Shown: positions 23,784 to 35,326 of the stretch, piece by piece | How the letters are laid out: every line of letters begins with the position of its first letter | Position numbering within the stretch: the first letter of the stretch is position 1 | Assembly: GCA_003833135.1 (NCBI GenBank) | Contig: QZLH01000872.1 | Span: 4,642 to 54,706, forward strand | Direction: 5' to 3' | Length of the DNA stretch: 50,065 nt | DNA from: Oehlia diaphana | Taxonomy: Eukaryota > Glomeromycota > Glomeromycetes > Glomerales > Glomeraceae | The notes under the pieces: model-generated | Seen by the model: only the letters and a program-made list of their open reading frames with translations | Told to the model about the DNA's origin: nothing | Database searches by the model: none | Made by a program: the position numbers and the translations under genes

Positions 23784-24909
23784 ATGTTACAAGGTTTGAA
23801 AGCTAGAACAGGACGTGAAAATCAAGTTTACGATAAAGGCTACACACGCAAGGTCAGCAATAATTTAAACTTAAATCTAGTATATAACTTACTCTCTATA
23901 TAGTTGTAGATTTTTAAATTTGAATTTGTTTTTTTTTTATTTTTTATTTTTATTTTTTTTGTTTATAAAATATAACTTTTTTCGTGTTTCTCTTATTTAT
24001 TTTTGATTTTTTTTTGCCACAGGTAGCCGGTTGTGTGCCAATTAATAAGAAAACCGGAAAAATCCTTCTGATAACGCGAAGAAAACAAGATGGATGGGTA
24101 CTGGTAATTATGCTTCATTTTGTTTAGCAATTTCGATTGATGTTAACATAATTATATTTAATCAATTCACATATTAAAGCCTAAAGGCGGCTGGGAAAAA
24201 GATGAATCAGAGGAAGAAGCAGCATTACGAGAAACATATGAAGAAGGTTTGAATTTTAAAATTTCATTTTTTTCTTAATTCAATGTTAACAAAATTCAAA
24301 CTTGGACAGCTGGTGCAATAGGACGAATAGTGTTTTCGATTGGTATCTGGAAGCATCCTGTCACCAATAAAGGGTTACCAAAGGTCGAATTTAGATTCTT
24401 TGAGATGGAAGTGGAAAAATTGGAAGAAAGATGGCCAGAAATGGATGAGCGAAATAGGCAATGGGTATGTTATTTTTCAACTTCTTTTCTTGATGTTTGA
24501 GTATAATTATTAATTTATGAAATTTTTAGTTTTCTTATGACGATGCATTGAAAGCATTGACAAAACCTTTTATGCGCGAAGTTGTTGAACAATGCTCATT
24601 AGCTCCATTTGATAATAATGATAATATCATTACTTCATTTGATAATATTAATATTAATCATAGAACGGAAAAGGTAAAAACATTCCTTTACGCGTGAAAA
24701 TTTAATGATTTCTTTTAGGTTTCTTTTACAATTATTCTTTTATCCTTTAATAATTCAATAATAAGTCAGGTCTATTCGTAGCATCCGAAGACCGTAAAGA
24801 TTTTTGGACATGGATATTTTCGATTTTAGTAATTATTTTATTAATTATTTGGTATTTATCAACTAATTATTATGACATTGATTTCTTTTCTGAAAAATTT
24901 GCATCATAA
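23784..24909 (+). CDS. Nudix hydrolase, diphosphoinositol polyphosphate phosphohydrolase type, with C-terminal membrane anchor
   Basis: Exons 23784-23852, 24023-24103, 24180-24246, 24310-24464, 24530-24673 and 24766-24909, giving 219 residues. The Nudix box GX5EX7REXXEEXG is complete at about residues 53-75 (GGWEKDESEEEAALRETYEE, then AG across a splice). VAGCVPINKKTGKILLITRR and WVLPKGGWE match the DIPP/Aps1/Ddp1 group, which hydrolyses inositol pyrophosphates, diadenosine polyphosphates and polyphosphate. WPEMDERNRQWFSYDDAL is also typical of the group. After an Asn/Asp-rich linker, the last exon encodes one strongly hydrophobic helix (about 185-204, TWIFSILVIILLIIWYL) and a short tail, which suggests a tail-anchored membrane protein. 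Human DIPPs and yeast Ddp1 lack this. The join to the last exon (AAG|TCA) keeps frame. It shares a divergent promoter with the LACTB2-like gene. Confidence 0.9.
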
Positions 24910-26822
24910 TTTCCGGTGAAATTGACACTTATCAAAGTTTTAAATAATTATTATTGGGATAATATAATACATATATTAAGAAAACATCCGGACATAAAAT
25001 GTTGGCTGAAAATTAGAATGCTTTTTTTTTAGAAAAAAAGGCTATTCTTATCCTTAAACATTCTTTCCTATATTGTTTATATTTTATCGTTTCTTTTTGT
25101 ACAATAATAATTTAGAAACTCATAATATCTATTGTAATAATATTAATTAAATGCGGACAAGAAATTTTTGGTGCAATAAATTTTGAAAATAGTTAAATTA
25201 ATGTCTATCTCGTTAAGAATGTTAAAAATGTTAAGAATAAAAGAATAAGAATAAAAGAATAAAAAAATTAGTGTTAAATAAACAATGTAGATCTTTCGCG
25301 ACCGCGTGTCCTTTTTTGTTTTGATCGGAGCTCACTCCTGAAAAAATGAGTACATATATGTACATATTTATCGGAGTTTTTCACAAATTTTCCAAATATA
25401 GAATATATCAAAGATACTAAAAAAACATTAATTTTGTATTATTTATTTTATTTTATTATATAAATTTCTATATATGCTTTCTTTAATTAATGTAAATGCG
25501 GCGCAATATTGGCTAGAGATTTCATAAAAAGAGTCGGCACTTCCCGAAAATTATGTTTCACAATTTATCAAAAAGCCTCAGCGCCTCAATCAAGCCACAT
25601 GCATGTTGAAGATCTCAGTGTCTGATTGATGTCATAATAATGAGATTACACTATTAAATTATTGGACATTTTTATAACCGCAAGTCCGCAATACTATACC
25701 ATAAAGTAACCTAAATCCGCTAAACATGATATTCGATTATACAAACTGCCAAATTCGGCATTATTGAAAAAAAGATATACGAATCAAAATGCCAACCATA
25801 ATAATCTCCTAATATGATGTCGCGTACTCGCGTTTTGGGAGAATGATTACCGTAAAATTTTCATTTTACGGCCATGAAATCTTAAATATCTCCTGCACCT
25901 AACGGTGTCCCTACATATCCTGTTATTATTTTGCATATATAATAATTATATAATAATAAATAACAGCAATAACAGCAGAGGCCTAAGATGATCATGAACC
26001 AAGTGGGCAGTCGGCAAATAGTTACATATCCTCTAATTTCAGGCCAAAGCGGCCTTCTCGTTAAATGCTTTTTCTATTTTTGATAAAAAAGCTTCTAAAA
26101 ATCACGAGTTTATATTTTATAGCCTATTTCTATAGTTAGTTAATAACGGCTTTCTCTAATAGAGAATATTCTAACTACCCCTGATTCATTCTTTAGAATT
26201 TATTCTCATAAGTAAATGATTCGTTTGTTCTTATTGTATCAAAGGTTTATATATTTAATAATTGCATGACTTTTATATAATCAATGTAGATACGTTCAAT
26301 TTCTCCGTCAATTGTCGCTTTTCTTATGAATTTGCCTCTTTTATTTCTGTTATGCATATAAGAAAAAAGTAATCAAGAACTCGAATGACTATATAATAAT
26401 AATGATAATAAATGTTTAACAAGTAATGTATCATGAGAATTATATTATCGAGAAATGATGTTTCATCTAAAGGGTTTGCAACGCATCAAATTATCTTTCG
26501 TGCAATTTTTTATTTGGTATAAAATATGGTAGTACGTTTTACTTAAAATCTAAAGAATGTCAGATGACTGTGCCACGTTTAAGATTTAGGTGTAAGCATA
26601 TCAAACTCCGACGTAGGATAATCACATGGTTTCTATATATTTCAGATTAGGCTTAGTGATAAACACTTTTCTTTTAAGGAATAAATAAATAATCATGTGA
26701 CATTATCATAATTATTCGATCATCAAATATTGGTCGGTGCCACATTAGAACTCAATAAATAAGGCGTAATTGTGTTTTTTTGTTTGAAATTCTTTACATT
26801 ATTTTATCGAGAGAATTGAAAC
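24910..26822. other. 1.9 kb intergenic region with a hairpin
   Basis: No exon supported on either strand. A perfect 9-bp stem with a 4-nt loop lies at 25850-25871 (CCGTAAAAT-TTTC-ATTTTACGG). The 25500-26050 part is less AT-rich than the rest and may be the remains of something older. The final part contains the lumazine synthase promoter. Nothing else was recognised. Confidence 0.5.
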
Positions 26823-27419
26823 ATGTCAACTGTTAAAGGAGTAGCTCCACCAATCGAAAAATATGATGGTTCTTCATTGCGTATTCTAATCGTACATTCA
26901 CGTTGGAATATTACAGTAGTGGATGCATTAATAAAAGGAGCAATTGACACCATGATCAATGAATATTCGGTTAAATCCGAGAATATTACCATTCAATCTG
27001 TCTCAGGATCATATGAGTTACCATTTGCAACTCAACGTCTTATTGCAGCATCAAGACTTCAGGCTACTCCAAATGCAGCAGAATTATTTTCATCAACGCC
27101 AGCAGGAGAACAAACTGGACCTCCGCCTGTTAACACTCAAACTTTTGATGTGGCTATTTGTATTGGAGTATTAATCAAAGGTTCTACGATGCATTTTGAA
27201 TATATTGCCGACGCTGTTAGTAATGGTTTAATGAGAGTTGGATTGGATTCTGGCATTCCTTGTGTTTTTGGTATTTTAACTTGTTTAAATGAAGATCAAG
27301 CATTGGAAAGAGCTGGTTTGGGTTCAAGTGATAAGAAGCATAATCATGGAATTGATTGGGGACATTGTGCTGTTGAATTAGCTGTGAAGAATCGCGGTTG
27401 GATGGCTGGTAAAATTTGA
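26823..27419 (+). CDS. RIB4: 6,7-dimethyl-8-ribityllumazine synthase
   Basis: Catalyses the penultimate riboflavin step: 5-amino-6-ribitylaminouracil plus 3,4-dihydroxybutanone 4-phosphate gives lumazine. An unusual single-exon gene here, 198 codons. Family motifs in order: ILIVHSRWN (substrate pocket), VSGSYELPFATQRL, the central loop with IGVLIKGSTMHFEYIADAVS (including the His near the active site), GIPCVFGILTCLNEDQALERAG and the C-terminal HNHGIDWGHCAVELA. A roughly 20-residue Ala/Thr/Pro insertion (SSTPAGEQTGPPPVNTQT) sits before the active-site strand, as in some fungal homologues, so the protein is longer than bacterial RibH. It converges on the methyltransferase gene 264 bp downstream. 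Confidence 0.96.
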   Translation: MSTVKGVAPPIEKYDGSSLRILIVHSRWNITVVDALIKGAIDTMINEYSVKSENITIQSVSGSYELPFATQRLIAASRLQATPNAAELFSSTPAGEQTGPPPVNTQTFDVAICIGVLIKGSTMHFEYIADAVSNGLMRVGLDSGIPCVFGILTCLNEDQALERAGLGSSDKKHNHGIDWGHCAVELAVKNRGWMAGKI

Positions 27420-27683
27420 CATTTAATAATTATTTAATATTTATTAAGTAAATTAGTTTTTTTTTAATTATTTATTGATTAAAAAAGAAAAGAAATATTT
27501 TAATTTCTTTTATTTAAATGTTTCTAATTAATAATAAGAGATGACACGTGTACATTTTTTATCGTTACATGCATACATGCATTGTGCATAAAATTTAAAG
27601 CAGATCATGTGATGTCCATAATATATAAGAATAAGCAGCGCAGTAATTTTTATTATAAATTTTGTCCATGTAGATATCTTCAA

Positions 27684-29802
27684 TCAATCTTTGATTTTTC
27701 TTTTCTTTCTATTTGTTTCTCTTTCGTCATCTCCGTTCCAATCATTAAGATTGTTTAATAAATTTTGTAGTATACGTTTTTCTCCCAATCTCGTGACGAT
27801 AATATATTTTATTCTCAACGATATATTATTTGATTTCGAAATTTCTTCATCATCCTATAAATAATTATTCTTTAGTATACTACAATAGACAAAACAGATA
27901 ATAAAATATATATTATCCTCTCACCTTGATTGATGTCTTATACATTGCTAATCGTTTCTCAAATAGCTGAATTAATGGTTGTTTAATATCAAGATTCATT
28001 TTAGGTTCAGGGAATTTTTCTGATTTTTGAAGCTTCTTAAATTGGGCTTTATCCATTCTCATTACTTTGGCTTTTTGATTGTTAAAAAAAAATTAAACGA
28101 TTTATTTTATCACAACGAGCTGTATAATTTCTTCAGTATGTACATATATACCTGTTATAATTAGTTCAGGTGGTATTTCATACGTAGTATCCAAGACGAA
28201 AATACTGAATAAGATTGTGTATAGTTATGTAAAATAAAAATTTTGTGTATAAAAGTCAAACATAAAATGACAAAGAACCTACTCATCTAAAATATCTTCT
28301 TCCAACAACATTTCGATCTTATATTACGTAAGTAATGACAATAACAACAAATTCGTGGCGATTACATAAAGGACTAAGTACCTTTTTATTCTTTGTATCT
28401 TCTTCGATTGATAATGTATTAACTACGAATTGACCATTTAATTCCACTATATCATACATATTATTCTCATCAACAAATCCATACTTGCGCAGTAAGTCTA
28501 TTTAAGTAAAAGTGGGTATGAAAAGTATTGTAAGAATAAGAAATCAAAATGTATGATTTACCTGCAGAACACAACTCTCCATAAGTATTATACTTGAGAA
28601 AAAAATAGTATCAGAAAAACGTATTTTTAATATATAATACAACTTTATATAATTACAATTTGTTCGCCCTTCTTAATTTTTTTAATTGCGGTCATTTCTA
28701 ATAATCCTTTATCACGAAATAATCGAGCCTAACGATAAAAAATATATATAAATTGAAAGGAGATGAGAAGTATTTATATAACGGACATACGTTATTAAAC
28801 CCAGTTTTATGATTCAACATATCAGCCATTGGCATCATTGTAATTTCTTCTTTCTCATCCTCTTCATCTTCGTTCTCTTCATCCTCTTCATTTTTATCTT
28901 GATTTTCTTCGATGTTCTTATTCCTTATTTTATCTTGAAATGCATTTGCCATTACAAGAGATCCCATACAATGAAATAATTCCAGGTTATGTATATTTGA
29001 ATCAAAAATTGAAGAATTTGACTAAAATAACACGAAAAAAAATTAGTATGATTATACTGTTTATATTATAAAAAATATATACTAAACATAATATAACAAT
29101 TTCTTTATTTCCTTCATAAAATTTAAAAAAAGAAATGATTCATTAATAATTGATACTTTATTACCTGGATTATTGGTAGAAAATGGTCATTGAATTGTTT
29201 TTCCGCATCAGCTTTTCCAATTTTATCTATCATGATAAAATCAAGTTTATATACGTTATATTAAATTGCTTAAGAAACAATTAAATACATCTTTCTTACC
29301 GATAACACCTGTTCCTTCTAATTCAGAAAGATCGTCTTCATTCCAAAACATTGGTGTATCAAATTCTCGAGGTAAAATATCAAAATAAGGCTTCCATAAT
29401 GAATTTTCTTTTTGGCTTTCATACATCATGCACAATATGAGTGGAAACCACGAATTAATTTTACTAAGCATTTCAAATTCGCTGCTTGATATTAAATCTT
29501 TAAGTGATGATGTTTTTTCTGAAAGAACTATAGAATGCGGAATATTAAATAACACTTCAAACGGCTATACATATTTTGAAATTGATATTAATGTTTTAAA
29601 TATAATGTTACGGAATGTATTCAAAAGCGAAAGTAATGAAAACCTCTATATCGTCAACTGAGACAACTCCCCGACCTGCATTTTCCGAAGAATAATCTTT
29701 GAATGAAATTTTTGGTGATATCGTTCCTCCATTGCTACAAAACCAATGGATAAATTGTTTATTAATTTCTTCGAAATTTAATGTACTGTCGTTATGGCTC
29801 AT
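27684..29802 (-). CDS. SETD6/Rkm4-type SET-domain lysine methyltransferase
   Basis: Predicted protein-lysine methyltransferase of the SETD6/Rkm4 (ribosomal protein lysine) group. Eleven exons in transcript order: 29802-29644, 29564-29300, 29226-29165, 29021-28791, 28728-28657, 28592-28562, 28497-28382, 28317-28283, 28204-28152, 28070-27925 and 27854-27684, giving 446 residues with all frames closing. Seen: FIHWFCSNGG and GRGVVSVDDIE...VLFNIPHSIVLS (SET start), the split-SET insert (WFPLILCMMYES, FWNEDDLSELEGTGVI), the cofactor/NH motif PMADMLNHKTGFNNARLF, the IYNTYGEL tyrosine motif, and the LRKYGFVDENNMYD substrate-binding start. A roughly 25-residue Glu/Asp-rich insertion (about EENQDKNEEDEENEDEEDEK) sits before ITMMPMADMLNH. 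The C-terminus is basic (RKKRKIKD), resembling a nuclear signal. Head to head with RPN7. Confidence 0.9.
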
Positions 29803-29977
29803 TGTGAATTTATTCTTTAAAAATATAGATCACAATTTTTTATCAGAAAATTCTTTTCTAGATCGTTAGCTGATTGGTCGATCTCATCAGCGGTACCTAC
29901 GAAATTGTAGATTACGTACACCTTGCAGATAAATCATCAATCGTTCGCTTTCAATATTTTATTTATTCTACTACAAA
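29803..29977. promoter_or_regulatory. divergent promoter, SETD6-like / RPN7
   Basis: Only 175 bp separate the two start codons. An inverted CCAAT box (GATTGGT, about 29871-29877) lies near the middle. Confidence 0.5.
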
Positions 29978-31635
29978 ATGTCTGAAAACTCTATTCCAAA
30001 AATTCCTAATTTAGATCTTGCTAATTACAGGTTTATCTTGAACAACCCAAAAACTCCAGAGTTTTATGATGAAGCAAGAACTAATTTATTTAAGTGTATT
30101 GAAGAAAATAGTAAGTATTCCTGACGAAGTACTAATAATTTATTTTTTAAACAACCTGATAAGAAAATTTATCGCGTTTTCAATAATAATATACTTCATT
30201 TTCCTTAATTCTTTCAGTTCTCGTTCAATTGATAAGTTCTTTTATCCTCAAACTATAGACATGGCACCTTTTTACCAATTAATGACTGAAGAACTCAAGA
30301 TTCCAATTGATAAATCTCTGCATGCAAAATACCATGAGAATAATAATGAAGAACTAAAGAAATTGGATGAAAAACTTGAAGATGCCGAAAAAAATTTAGG
30401 CGAAACGGAAATTAGCGATGCTTTATTAGCCAAAGCTGAATACTTCGCGAAAATTGGTGACAAGGTACATTTTAATTTTTTTTTGATTCCAATTATTATA
30501 TAATGATGTATTTTATTGACTTTATTTTAGGAAAAAGCTATTGCAGCGTATCGTATTGCCTTAGATAAGACACCAGGATTAGGATCGCGAATAGATATAA
30601 TTTTTTGTTTTGTAAGGATCGGATTCTTTTTTAATGATAATGATTTGATCAGTCGTAATATTGAAAGAGCAAAGAGGTATTTGTTTTGATAATTAGTCTT
30701 ATTTCAAAATACTTTAACACTAATTCAACTTTTACTTTCAAGTTTAATTGAAGAAGGTGGTGATTGGGATCGACGTAATCGTCTTAAAGTATATGAAGGC
30801 ATTTACAGGTTATCTATACGTGATTTTAAAACTGCTGCAAATTTATTTCTTGATACTTTATCAACGTTCATGTCTACTGAATTAATGGAGTATAAAGAAT
30901 TTGTTAAATATGCCGTTTTAGCAGGAGCAATTTCTTTAAATCGAGTTGATTTGAAGAAGAAGGCAAGTACTTAATTCTTATTATTCTCTGTACTTATTTA
31001 CGCTTGTAGTTAATTATTCGCTGAATTTATAGGTAATTGATGCACCAGAGGTATTGGAAGTCTTACACGAAATTCCACACTTAGAAGATTATATTACTTC
31101 ACTTTATAACTGTGAATACGCAAAATTTTTCCGAGCACTTGGTAATTTTCTCAAATGTAAAAGAGCTTCTGAATTTTTATTCATTAATTAATATATAATT
31201 ATTATTATTTTATTTAAGCCGATGTTGAATTGGATCATTTGCGCACTTCAAGGTACTTATTCTCACATCTTAGGTATTATGTCCGTGAAATGAGAATTAT
31301 TGCATACGCGCAACTTCTGGAGTCATATCGTTCACTCACTATGGAAAGTATGGCAAACTCATTTGGTGTTTCGGAGGGATTCATTGACAAGTATGTAATA
31401 ATAATAAATGAATGTTTTATTTGAAGAAATAATTTGTTAACCAACAGCCTTTTTTACTAGCGATGTGTCGAAATTTATAGCCGCCGGTCGTCTTAACTGT
31501 GTAATTGATAAAGTGAATGGAATTGTTGAGACAAATAGACCGGATGCTAAGAACGCACAATATCAACAAAGTATCAAGCAAGGAGATATTTTATTGAATC
31601 GTGTTCAAAAGTTATCGAGAGTTATTGATGTATGA
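29978..31635 (+). CDS. RPN7: 26S proteasome regulatory subunit Rpn7 (PSMD6)
   Basis: PCI-domain lid subunit of the 19S regulatory particle. Exons 29978-30110, 30259-30464, 30531-30676, 30743-30962, 31033-31141, 31219-31390 and 31461-31635, giving 386 residues (human PSMD6 is 389). The first junction was set by homology: EENN|MAPFYQ matches the human DNNMAPYYE, and a longer open frame reading into the intron is not used. Other family blocks: [55 protein letters not shown], then the PCI region [20 protein letters not shown] and the end [14 protein letters not shown]. Intron 4 starts with GC (AAG|GCAAGT at 30963), a GC-AG intron. Divergent from the SETD6-like gene; converges on eIF3e, with 221 bp between stop codons. 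Confidence 0.96.
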
Positions 31636-31856
31636 GAATAATGAAAGTATTTATTAGTATTAAAAAAAAGATATTTTTTTTTGATTGAATATTTCTTTTA
31701 GACACTTATTGATTAATATTAATTATTAACTTGTCTATAAATGCTCATACTTTATAGTATAAAATTAGAATAAATATAACAATCTTATTACCGAAAAAAA
31801 AAAATCGTTTAATAAATTTAATTTACAATTTGAAGATAAATTACATAATAATTATT

Positions 31857-33666
31857 TTATTCCACAGCTTCTGCAGCACTAGCACTTTGATGTGCTTCAC
31901 GTTTTTCAATAGTAGATGATAATATTTGAGAACGGAATGATAAACCTCTCGTACGTTCAATAACTTGTTGATAAATGGAAGTATGATTTTGATTCATAAT
32001 AACAGTATTCTATATGAACGATTTTTATTCATATTAGTCAAAAACTATTTTATTATAATGTTAAACTAAATAACTAAAACAGACCTCTTTAAAATCAATC
32101 TTTGCATCGACACGTGTGTCTCGAATCAAATTAACAATCCATTTTTCACCTGCCTCTTGATCCAAATTAAGAGTTTGTGATAACCCGCTAAAAATTAAGA
32201 AATCAGGAGATGAACGATTACCTAACAAATAAAATTAATGAATAATATTTATCATACCTAATATCAATCTTTAAATGTATCCGACAATAAGTTTCAGAGA
32301 TTAAATAACGAGCATTTTCTACAAATTCTGGTAAAGTGGCAACTAAGAAAAAGTCATTAGAAAGGACTTTTTCACATTCTTTTAATTTATGCTGAGCTCC
32401 CTCAAAATCAAATTTTACATATAAGCTTTCGATGAATTCAGTTATAGGATCCCTGTATTCATAACTTTCCTGTTGAATAATTTTAACTAAATCTTTTAAA
32501 ATACTTTTTTTACGCTTGTTTGTTACGACGGCGGTTGTGAGATACCGAAGAATCCATGGACACGCAGTTTGGATAGTATTAATATACGAGGGAGTGAAAA
32601 ATACATCGATAATATTATCACGTCCTTTTGGATGATTGAAGAAAACAAATATCGACCAATGAATAAACCAAGTGCGTTGTTGCAGTTGATGCAAAGGAGA
32701 AGTAAAATTCTATTATTAACAGAAGGTAATTAAAATTAATAGCACTAGAATACTTGGAAGTTAACGTGATAGAACCTTTTGATCAATGGTATCCTTTAGC
32801 TTTTGTACTTCTTCTAAAGCACCGTCCCAATTAGAATCCAAAATATCGGATGCTAGCTTTCCCCATAATGCTGAAACGTTTAATTCATGATCTGTCGACT
32901 GTACAATAATAAATTAAGTTTAATCTCGAACTCTTTCCTAAACAATACTATAAAATAAAAGTTACTAACCAATACACGGAAGTGGTACAACATATCGGAA
33001 GCACCTCCATAGTTACCACAGTTATATTGGAATTGGCCAAATTGATAAAGAGTGTTAAGCATTTTATCTGTAAGCTATCAAATAATAAAAATGAAAAGAA
33101 AGCAACACAATTTATTAAACTAATTTTACTGCATTGACACTTACTCCGTACTTTTCTTTTAGAAAATTAAGATTCTGAAGTTTATCTTGTCGAAGAGCGG
33201 AAATAACTTCCGGATTCTCTATAATGTCTAAAACCTTTTGAGCCTCTGCTTGAAGATTTTCAAGTGTCTGAAGAACTTCATCTCTTTTGGTCGAAAATTC
33301 TAACATATTGTAAATTCGATTATATTTCGATCAGTAAATTACGCATTAAAATAAATTTATCGTATAATAAATAATATAAACAAATACCATTTGGAACTTC
33401 TTCAGTATCATGTATTGTTTTATACAACATTGAAATAAAATCAACCATATTAGTTTTGGCTAATAATTCATATTTAGCTTTCAGTAAATCGATCTCCGGA
33501 TAAATCTAAAGCAATAGAAATATTACTTTGCAAATACAATTTTTATTAAAAATTTTTGAACAATGAGTCCAACCTTGTGCATAGAAAGAAATTCCAACAA
33601 CGGAAAGACAAGATGTCTGTCCAAATACGGGATCAATTTAGGGGTCAAGTCATAAGTTGCTGCCAT
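31857..33666 (-). CDS. INT6: eukaryotic translation initiation factor 3 subunit E (eIF3e/Int6)
   Basis: PCI subunit of eIF3, cytoplasmic, helping recruit mRNA to the 40S. Exons in transcript order: 33666-33574, 33505-33388, 33299-33145, 33074-32970, 32898-32776, 32709-32258, 32187-32085 and 32009-31857, giving 433 residues (human 445). The start [20 protein letters not shown] aligns with the human MAEYDLT start; the upstream open frame has no ATG. Matching blocks: [89 protein letters not shown], and the winged helix [20 protein letters not shown]. The C-terminal Ser/Ala tail is shorter than in animals. Head to head with the eL6 gene. Confidence 0.95.
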
Positions 33667-34149
33667 TTTGTTGACTTTCGAAGAAAGATTTGAAAATTTT
33701 TTATCGTAGTGAAAATTTTTAGATCTAGCCAATTAAATTGCAGTTTTCAGTGATACGAAATTTTGTTATAAATTTAAATCTTTTAATCAACAGTTTTCTT
33801 CCTCCTTTGATCCATCCGCTAAGACTTCGCTTGTCTTGGTAAGAGTTTCAAGAGTTTTTTATTATTCTGTTTATAGGTCTTATGAAGTGTTAAGTTTTTC
33901 AATGATATTTATGAACATTCATGCAATCGAATGGGTAATAAAATACATTTAAAACAGGTATTCCTCAAAAGCACCTTTTTCAACGCATTTATTTAAGTGA
34001 AAGGTGTTCCATCAAAATTATAGTCATCGAATTTAGGAATTATTTTAGTAATTTACAAAGATTTTTAATTAATATAATATTAATAACAACTAACCCACTT
34101 TGTGAAAAAGGTATTAATAATTTGTGATTTTTTTTTTGAAGTGGCAAAA
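33667..34149. promoter_or_regulatory. divergent promoter and probable eL6 5'-UTR intron
   Basis: 483 bp between the eIF3e and eL6 start codons. A strong donor (TTG|GTAAGAG at 33839) and an acceptor after a T-run (TTTTTTTTTGAAG ending 34141), eight bases before the eL6 ATG, would define a 5'-UTR intron of about 303 bp. That is common in ribosomal protein genes. The intron is inferred from consensus only. Confidence 0.4.
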
Positions 34150-35021
34150 ATGGCACACGCACCACGCAATAGATTTCTTGTTCCCGGAATTCCGCGCTAT
34201 TCTCGTAGTAAAGTCTACGCAAAAAAGGCCTTATACAGACGCAAGAAGTCTACTATTCCAAAGCCTGAAACTAAGGTTGAAACCACAAAAACAGTACAAA
34301 TTAACGGAAATAACAATGGTGGTCAACGTGTTATCCCATTAGAAAAGGCTCCACGATTTTATCCAGCAGAAGATGTTCCTCTTCCAAAAAAATCACGAAA
34401 AGTTAACAAGCAAACGAAACTTCGTACCTCTATTACTCCTGGTACAATTCTTATCTTATTGACTGGTCGATTCCGTGGAAAACGCGTTGTTTTTTTAAAA
34501 CAGCTCAAAAGCGGTTTATTATTGGTAACCGGCCCATTCAAAGTTAATGGTGTTCCGTTGAAGCGCGTCAATCAAGCTTATGTTATAGCTACCTCAACAA
34601 AAGTTGATGTTAGTTCTTGTTCGGTAAGGATAATTCATAGATTTAAACCTAAAGGATTGTCTCTATTTTAAAGATTTTTAATTTACATTTGTTTTCAATT
34701 AAGATTGATAAATTTGACGATTTATATTTCAAGAGAGAAAAGAAACCTAAGAAAAGCGATGATATAGAAGAACTCTTTAAAGACCAAAGTGTAAGAATAA
34801 TTTAACATTCATTGTTTGATATTTTCTACAAATTATTTATAAATAGAGATTTTCTTTATGTTTAGCAAAAGAAAGAAGTTTCGGAGCATAAAGTTGCTGA
34901 TCAAAAAGAAATTGATAAACAGCTCGTGGCCAGCTTGAAAAAAGTCCCAGATCTTTATGATTATTTACGAGCCAGATTTTCACTCAGTAAAGGCCAATTT
35001 CCTCACAATTTGAGCTTTTAG
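34150..35021 (+). CDS. RPL6: 60S ribosomal protein eL6 (RPL6)
   Basis: Large-subunit ribosomal protein, 238 residues from exons 34150-34623, 34704-34790 and 34866-35021. Family blocks: [14 protein letters not shown], then [34 protein letters not shown] (KOW-type fold), [40 protein letters not shown] and the acidic/basic [16 protein letters not shown]. The C-terminus ([20 protein letters not shown]) matches the family ending. The first intron begins right after VDVSSCS. The ATG at 34150 gives [13 protein letters not shown]; an in-frame upstream ATG at 34102 is probably within the leader or a 5'-UTR intron. Codon use is less AT-extreme than neighbours, as expected for high expression. Confidence 0.95.
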
Positions 35022-35326
35022 TTCTGCATATATCGTGTTGAGTGGTAGCCATTTATAACATTTATTTCAAAAAAAAATATTATTTTATTGCTAGAGTTAT
35101 ATAATGTTATAATATTTTAAATTTATATAATTATTTTTCTTTTATTAATTAAAAGAGATTTCAGAAGTAAATTCTAAATATGGAAAACATCATGAATTAT
35201 TATACAGGATTGAATATTGTAATTAAATTGGGTTTCTCTTCTGGTTAATATAAGATATATACATAAGTTTTGTAAACAATTCTATCATCAAATTAATATA
35301 GGGTATTAATGTCCAAGATGAATTAA
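35022..35326. other. intergenic region between convergent genes
   Basis: Shared 3' region of RPL6 (+) and the rhomboid gene (-). AT-rich; nothing specific was recognised. Confidence 0.5.

Noticed and set aside
25524..25542. 19-base match ATAAAAAGAGTCGGCACTT to 48821-48839 (18 of 19)
   Set aside because: Similarity does not extend on either side. A match of this length is possible by chance in AT-rich DNA of this size.
30117..30258. Longer reading of RPN7 through FFYPQTID upstream of MAPFYQ
   Set aside because: The strong GTAAGT donor at 30111 and the acceptor CTATAG at 30258 give EENNMAPFYQ, matching the human protein. The intervening frame lacks homology.
33667..33732. N-terminal extension of eIF3e ([12 protein letters not shown]...)
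   Set aside because: It has no ATG and the conserved family start is MAATYDLT at 33666.
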